Source: Fimousia sp036311565 (GTDB lineage Bacteria > Bacillota > Clostridia > Lachnospirales > Lachnospiraceae). Taken from it: a stretch of 64,000 nt of DNA. Numbering within the stretch: position 1 is the first letter of the stretch; the number at the start of each line of letters is the position of its first letter. The notes below the pieces were generated by a model. It ran no database searches, was not told the origin of the DNA, and was given only the letters and a program-made list of their open reading frames with translations. The position numbers and the translations under genes were made by a program. Of this stretch, positions 60,693-64,000 are shown in pieces. The stretch covers positions 1-64,000 of the forward strand of contig JAXJPR010000037.1 of the NCBI GenBank assembly GCA_036311565.1, read 5' to 3'.

Positions 60693-61988
60693 ATGAGAAT
60701 TCAAAAAATCGATAATGAATCCATTCAGACTATTTTGACGGATTTGTTACAGAGAAGTCCAAATAATTATGATCAGTATGCATCAGTAGTTGCAAAAGTG
60801 GTCAATGATGTAAAAGAAAATGGTGATCAGGCAGTGCTTGCTTATACAGAAAAATTCGATGGATGTAAGTTACTTCCTGAACAGATGCTGGTTACAGAAG
60901 AAGAAATCAAAGAAGCATATGATATTGTAGATGACAGCCTGATTGAAATTATTCGAAAAGCATTGGTAAATATTCGTGATTATCACGAAAAACAAAAACA
61001 GTTCAGTTGGTTTGATTCTAAACCAAATGGAACTATGCTTGGCCAGAAGGTAACACCATTGGAATCTTGCGGTGTTTATGTGCCAGGTGGAAAAGCAGCT
61101 TATCCATCTTCTGTATTGATGAATATTCTTCCTGCAAAAGTAGCAGGAGTAGAAAAAATAATTATGGTAACACCTCCTGGAAAAGATGGAAAAGTAAATC
61201 CAAATACATTAGTAGCTGCAAAAGAAGCAGGAGCAGATGAAGTATATAAAGTAGGTGGGTCTCAGGCAATTGCGGCCCTTGCATATGGAACACAAACAAT
61301 TCCGAAAGTAGATAAAATTGTAGGGCCAGGAAACATCTATGTAGCGCTTGCGAAAAAGCAGGTATATGGAAATGTTAGCATTGATTCTATTGCCGGACCA
61401 AGTGAAATTCTTGTCTTAGCAGATGAAACAGCAAATCCTCGCTATGTGGCGGCAGATTTACTTTCTCAGGCTGAACATGATGAACTTGCAAGTGCTATTT
61501 TAGTAACGACCAGTGAAACACTTGCAAAAGAAGTAGAAAAAGAGATTGATGGATTTTTGAAAGAATTATCCCGAGCAGAGATTATTCGGAAATCATTGGA
61601 GAACTTTGGATATATTTTGGTGGCAGAAGATATGGAACAGGCAATTGCCACTGCCAATGCAGTTGCTTCAGAGCATTTGGAAATTGTAACAGCAAATCCA
61701 TTTGATGTTATGACAAAAATTAAAAATGCAGGAGCGATTTTTATTGGAGAATATAGTTCTGAACCATTGGGTGATTATTTTGCGGGTCCCAATCATGTGC
61801 TTCCAACCAACGGTACTGCAAAATTCTTTTCTCCATTAAGTGTGGATGATTTTATTAAGAAATCAAGTATTATTTATTATTCCAAAGAAGCGTTGGAGCC
61901 AATCCATAATGATATTATTGCATTTGCCCAAGCAGAACAGCTGACAGCTCATGCAAATTCTATTAAAGTAAGATTCGAAGAACAATAG
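60693..61988 (+). CDS. hisD: Histidinol dehydrogenase
   Basis: A 431-residue Zn- and NAD-dependent dehydrogenase performing the last two steps, histidinol to histidine. Signature regions: CGVYVPGGKAAYPSSVLM, GPGNIYVALAKKQVYG, IDSIAGPSEILVLAD, LLSQAEHDELASAIL with Zn ligands, and GPNHVLPTNGTAKF. AATAAAACATG shows a weak ribosome site, so translation is probably coupled to hisG (3-bp gap). Sixteen bp separate it from hisB. Confidence 0.96.
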   Translation: MRIQKIDNESIQTILTDLLQRSPNNYDQYASVVAKVVNDVKENGDQAVLAYTEKFDGCKLLPEQMLVTEEEIKEAYDIVDDSLIEIIRKALVNIRDYHEKQKQFSWFDSKPNGTMLGQKVTPLESCGVYVPGGKAAYPSSVLMNILPAKVAGVEKIIMVTPPGKDGKVNPNTLVAAKEAGADEVYKVGGSQAIAALAYGTQTIPKVDKIVGPGNIYVALAKKQVYGNVSIDSIAGPSEILVLADETANPRYVAADLLSQAEHDELASAILVTTSETLAKEVEKEIDGFLKELSRAEIIRKSLENFGYILVAEDMEQAIATANAVASEHLEIVTANPFDVMTKIKNAGAIFIGEYSSEPLGDYFAGPNHVLPTNGTAKFFSPLSVDDFIKKSSIIYYSKEALEPIHNDIIAFAQAEQLTAHANSIKVRFEEQ

Positions 61989-62003
61989 AAAGGAAAGAAA
62001 CTT

Positions 62004-62591
62004 ATGAACAGAACTGCATCCATTACACGCGTAACGAGCGAAACAAATATTGAAATGACATTAAATATCGATGGCTCAGGAAAAGCTGTGGTAGATACCG
62101 GAATTGGATTTTTTGACCATATGCTAAATAGTTTCGCAAAACATGGTTTCTTTGACTTAAACTGCAAAGTAAGCGGCGATCTTCATGTGGATTGTCATCA
62201 TACAATTGAAGATACCGGAATTGTGCTTGGTGAATGTATTAAAAAAGCCGTTGGCGATAAAAAAGGAATGGCACGTTATGGTTCCTGCATTCTTCCAATG
62301 GATGAAGCTTTGATTTTGTGTTCTTTAGACTTGTCAGGAAGACCATATTTTGTAACAGATCTGGAATTTCAGGCAGAGCGTGTGGGTGGATATGATACGG
62401 AAATGGTCAAAGAATTTTTCTATGCTATTTCTTATGGGGCAGGAATGAATTTACATATTCGTCAAATATCAGGAAGCAATGCCCACCATATCATTGAAGG
62501 AGCATACAAATCTTTTGCAAAAGCATTGGACCAGGCAACAAAGATGGAACCTAGAATTACGGATGTTTTATCCACAAAAGGGTCATTATAA
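62004..62591 (+). CDS. hisB: Imidazoleglycerol-phosphate dehydratase
   Basis: A 195-residue Mn-dependent dehydratase without a phosphatase domain. Two metal-binding repeats: FFDHMLNSFAKHGFFDL, CHHTIEDTGIVLGE, then EFFYAISYGAGMNLHI and NAHHIIEGAYKSFAKAL. It dehydrates IGP to imidazole acetol phosphate. GAAAGGAAAG precedes the ATG. Confidence 0.96.
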   Translation: MNRTASITRVTSETNIEMTLNIDGSGKAVVDTGIGFFDHMLNSFAKHGFFDLNCKVSGDLHVDCHHTIEDTGIVLGECIKKAVGDKKGMARYGSCILPMDEALILCSLDLSGRPYFVTDLEFQAERVGGYDTEMVKEFFYAISYGAGMNLHIRQISGSNAHHIIEGAYKSFAKALDQATKMEPRITDVLSTKGSL

Positions 62592-62608
62592 ATACAGGAG
62601 GAATTCCA

Positions 62609-62971
62609 ATGAGTGTTTTAGAAAGTTCTATGAAATTTGAAGACTTTAAGTTAAATAGTGACGGAATGATTCCAGTAGTAACACAGGATTATAAAACCAA
62701 TGAAGTACTGATGGTTGCTTATATGAATAAAGAATCTTATAAGAAAACCATTGAAACAGGTAAAATGACATATTGGAGCAGAAGTCGCAATGAACTTTGG
62801 ACTAAAGGGGAAACTTCTGGTCATCTTCAATATGTAAAATCCTTGATGATTGACTGCGATAACGACACCATTCTGGCAAAGGTAGAACAAATAGGTGCTG
62901 CCTGTCATACTGGAAACCGTTCTTGTTTTTACCGGGATTTGGCGGTTTTTAGAGACGGTGAAGAAAAATAA
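62609..62971 (+). CDS. hisI: Phosphoribosyl-AMP cyclohydrolase
   Basis: A 120-residue HisI without the HisE pyrophosphohydrolase domain. Metal ligands: VMIDCDNDT-like SLMIDCDNDTILAKVEQIG, and CHTGNRSCFYR; WSRSRNELWTKGETSGH is hallmark. It opens the adenine ring of PR-AMP. AGGAGG precedes the ATG. Genes hisA, hisF, hisH, hisE and hisC are not in this operon and must lie elsewhere if the pathway is complete. Confidence 0.95.
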   Translation: MSVLESSMKFEDFKLNSDGMIPVVTQDYKTNEVLMVAYMNKESYKKTIETGKMTYWSRSRNELWTKGETSGHLQYVKSLMIDCDNDTILAKVEQIGAACHTGNRSCFYRDLAVFRDGEEK

Positions 62972-63000
62972 TTGGCAGATGGAAAATTATGTGCTATAAT
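62972..63000 (+). promoter_or_regulatory. Promoter of the small membrane-protein gene
   Basis: TTGGCA (62972-62977), 17 bp, TATAAT (62995-63000), directly after the hisI stop and 37 bp before the next start. Confidence 0.75.
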
Positions 63001-63036
63001 TCTGCACATAAGGCATAAGTAGAACGGAGGTTGGCT

Positions 63037-63162
63037 ATGCAGGCATTATTATCAGAATTAGTAAGCTATTTAATCAAATATGGAGTTATGATTTTTGCTG
63101 CATTTGCAGGTGTGAAAGTCGGAATTCATTTGAGAAAGAACAAAAGCAATGAAGTAGAATAG
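63037..63162 (+). CDS. 41-residue single-pass membrane protein
   Basis: MQALLSELVSYLIKYGVMIF continues into AAFAGVKVGIHLRKNKSNEVE. One helix (about 8-30) is followed by a basic, then acidic tail, giving an N-out/C-in orientation. A strong GGAGG site lies 8 bases before the ATG, a consensus promoter 37 bp upstream and a clean terminator 27 bp downstream, so this is a stand-alone expressed unit. I recognise no family; similar unnamed small proteins occur near alaS in related Clostridia as far as I recall, which needs checking. Confidence 0.75.
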   Translation: MQALLSELVSYLIKYGVMIFAAFAGVKVGIHLRKNKSNEVE

Positions 63163-63188
63163 CTGACGTGTTTGAACATGAAATGAAG

Positions 63189-63216
63189 GAAAAAAGCCAT
63201 CGGCGATGGCTTTTTT
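63189..63216 (+). terminator. Terminator before alaS
   Basis: GAAAAAAGCCATCG pairs with CGATGGCTTTTTTC with almost no loop beyond GC; strong stem and six T. Confidence 0.92.
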
Positions 63217-63277
63217 CGTGTTATAAAAATTCTTTTTGGATAAAGAAGCCTATGTTGATATTAAGGAGGACATACAA

Positions 63278-64000
63278 GTGAAAAACTATGGAGTAAATGA
63301 ATTAAGAAAGATGTTCCTTGAATTCTTTGAAAGCAAAGAACATTTAGCAATGAAAAGCTTTTCATTAGTTCCAAAGAATGATAACAGTTTATTGTTAATT
63401 AACTCAGGAATGGCGCCTTTAAAGCCATATTTTACTGGGCAGGAAATCCCACCTAGAAAGAGAGTGACAACCTGTCAAAAATGTATCCGTACGGGAGATA
63501 TTGAAAATGTTGGTAAGACGGCCCGTCATGGTACATTCTTTGAAATGCTTGGAAACTTCTCATTTGGTGATTATTTTAAAAGAGAAGCGATTCATTGGTC
63601 CTGGGAATTTTTAACAGAAGTAGTAGGGCTTGATCCAGAACGCTTATATCCTTCTATATATGAAGATGATCAGGAAGCATTTGATATCTGGGAAAAAGAA
63701 ATGGGGATTGCTCCAGAACGTATTTTCCGTTTTGGAAAAGAAGATAATTTCTGGGAACATGGTGCAGGTCCATGTGGTCCTTGCTCTGAAATTTATTATG
63801 ACCGTGGAGAAAAATACGGCTGTGGTCAGCCAGGATGTACCGTAGGTTGTGAATGTGACCGATACATGGAAGTATGGAATAACGTATTTACACAGTTTGA
63901 AAATGATGGAAAAGGGAACTATGAGGAATTAGTTCAGAAAAACATCGATACCGGTATGGGATTAGAACGTCTGGCTGTTGTTGTTCAGGATGTAGATTCT
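63278..64000 (+). CDS. alaS: Alanyl-tRNA synthetase, N-terminal part (runs off the window)
   Basis: The first 241 codons of AlaRS, open to the window end. It starts with GTG after AAGGAGGACATACAA. Class II core motifs: FFESKEHLAMKSFSLVPKND, NSGMAPLKPYF, TTCQKCIRTGDIENVG, RHGTFFEMLGNFSFGDYFK, GPCGPCSEIYYDRG, EVWNNVFTQFEND and DTGMGLERLA. It charges tRNA-Ala. A short CxxG insert (CGQPGCTVGCECDRYMEVW) is typical of the Zn-containing form. No T-box leader lies in the 60-bp space after the preceding terminator. The C-terminal editing and C-Ala domains lie outside the window. Confidence 0.97.
   Translation, partial: MKNYGVNELRKMFLEFFESKEHLAMKSFSLVPKNDNSLLLINSGMAPLKPYFTGQEIPPRKRVTTCQKCIRTGDIENVGKTARHGTFFEMLGNFSFGDYFKREAIHWSWEFLTEVVGLDPERLYPSIYEDDQEAFDIWEKEMGIAPERIFRFGKEDNFWEHGAGPCGPCSEIYYDRGEKYGCGQPGCTVGCECDRYMEVWNNVFTQFENDGKGNYEELVQKNIDTGMGLERLAVVVQDVDS

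Noticed and set aside
63163..63277. T-box leader for alaS, and likewise before hisZ (58502-58753) and ilvE (48124-48399)
   Set aside because: No AGGGTGGNACCGCG consensus and, before alaS, not enough space. The GGTGGCGG before ilvE lacks the rest of the motif.
10..64000. CRISPR arrays or other regularly spaced repeats
   Set aside because: None seen; the only repeats are inverted repeats, IS ends and two short direct repeats.

Overview
The window reads as a chromosomal segment of a low-GC, endospore-forming anaerobic Firmicute, most like Lachnospiraceae (Clostridia). The grounds are a complete spoIIIA operon, spoIVB and spo0A, a short HisG paired with HisZ, a chorismate mutase-shikimate kinase fusion, AGGAGG-type ribosome binding sites and AT-rich intergenic DNA. 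Species assignment is inference; no 16S gene is present.

Layout. 0-7.7 kb: a flavin/Fe-S oxidoreductase with a dead LysR gene beside it, aroQ-aroK fusion, a YbaK deacylase, an Fe-dependent alcohol dehydrogenase, efp and an EamA permease. 7.8-12.5 kb: spoIIIAA-AH, the forespore/mother-cell channel operon. 12.5-21.2 kb: the conserved Clostridial run asp23-nusB-xseA-xseB-ispA-tlyA-nadK-argR-recN-spoIVB, but without dxs between ispA and tlyA and without spo0A after spoIVB. 21.2-24.1 kb: mobile-element debris (cut-off HTH gene, TnpV, a possible Rep remnant, an IS3-family element with a nonsense codon in orfA, a possible radical-SAM remnant). 24.1-28.2 kb: DUF1349 protein, patatin-like lipase and a lon protease gene with a perfect CIRCE operator. 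28.2-30.7 kb: a bacitracin-type two-component/ABC module in which all four genes are broken by deletions or frameshifts. 30.9-34 kb: tRNA-Leu(CAG) and a csoR-copA copper module with an operator placed between -35 and -10. 34-48 kb: a heterodimeric ABC exporter, adenosine deaminase, a possible structured RNA, a small alarmone synthetase, asparaginase, NhaC antiporter, FRG-domain protein, TauE, two MATE pumps, PAP2 and a TRIC-like channel. 48-53 kb: ilvE, a Cys-cluster protein, a CarD-like protein, sstT and an orotate-PRTase-like protein. 53.5-56.7 kb: two tandem spo0A-type genes and glgA. 56.7-64 kb: rqcH, hisZGDBI, a 41-residue membrane protein and the 5' part of alaS.

How it fits together. 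Sporulation genes dominate the first third (SpoIIIA channel, SpoIVB protease), and their master regulator lies about 32 kb away as a tandem pair. The second Spo0A copy keeps the DNA-recognition helix but lacks one acidic-pocket residue. Copper homeostasis (CsoR/CopA), heat-shock proteolysis (HrcA/CIRCE-Lon) and alarmone synthesis each carry readable promoters. Decay by internal deletion is a recurring theme (LysR gene, BceRS-AB-like module, HTH fragment, IS orfA).

I saw no CRISPR array, rRNA, T-box leader or intact prophage. All family calls rest on reading motifs and overall sequence resemblance; no database search was run.
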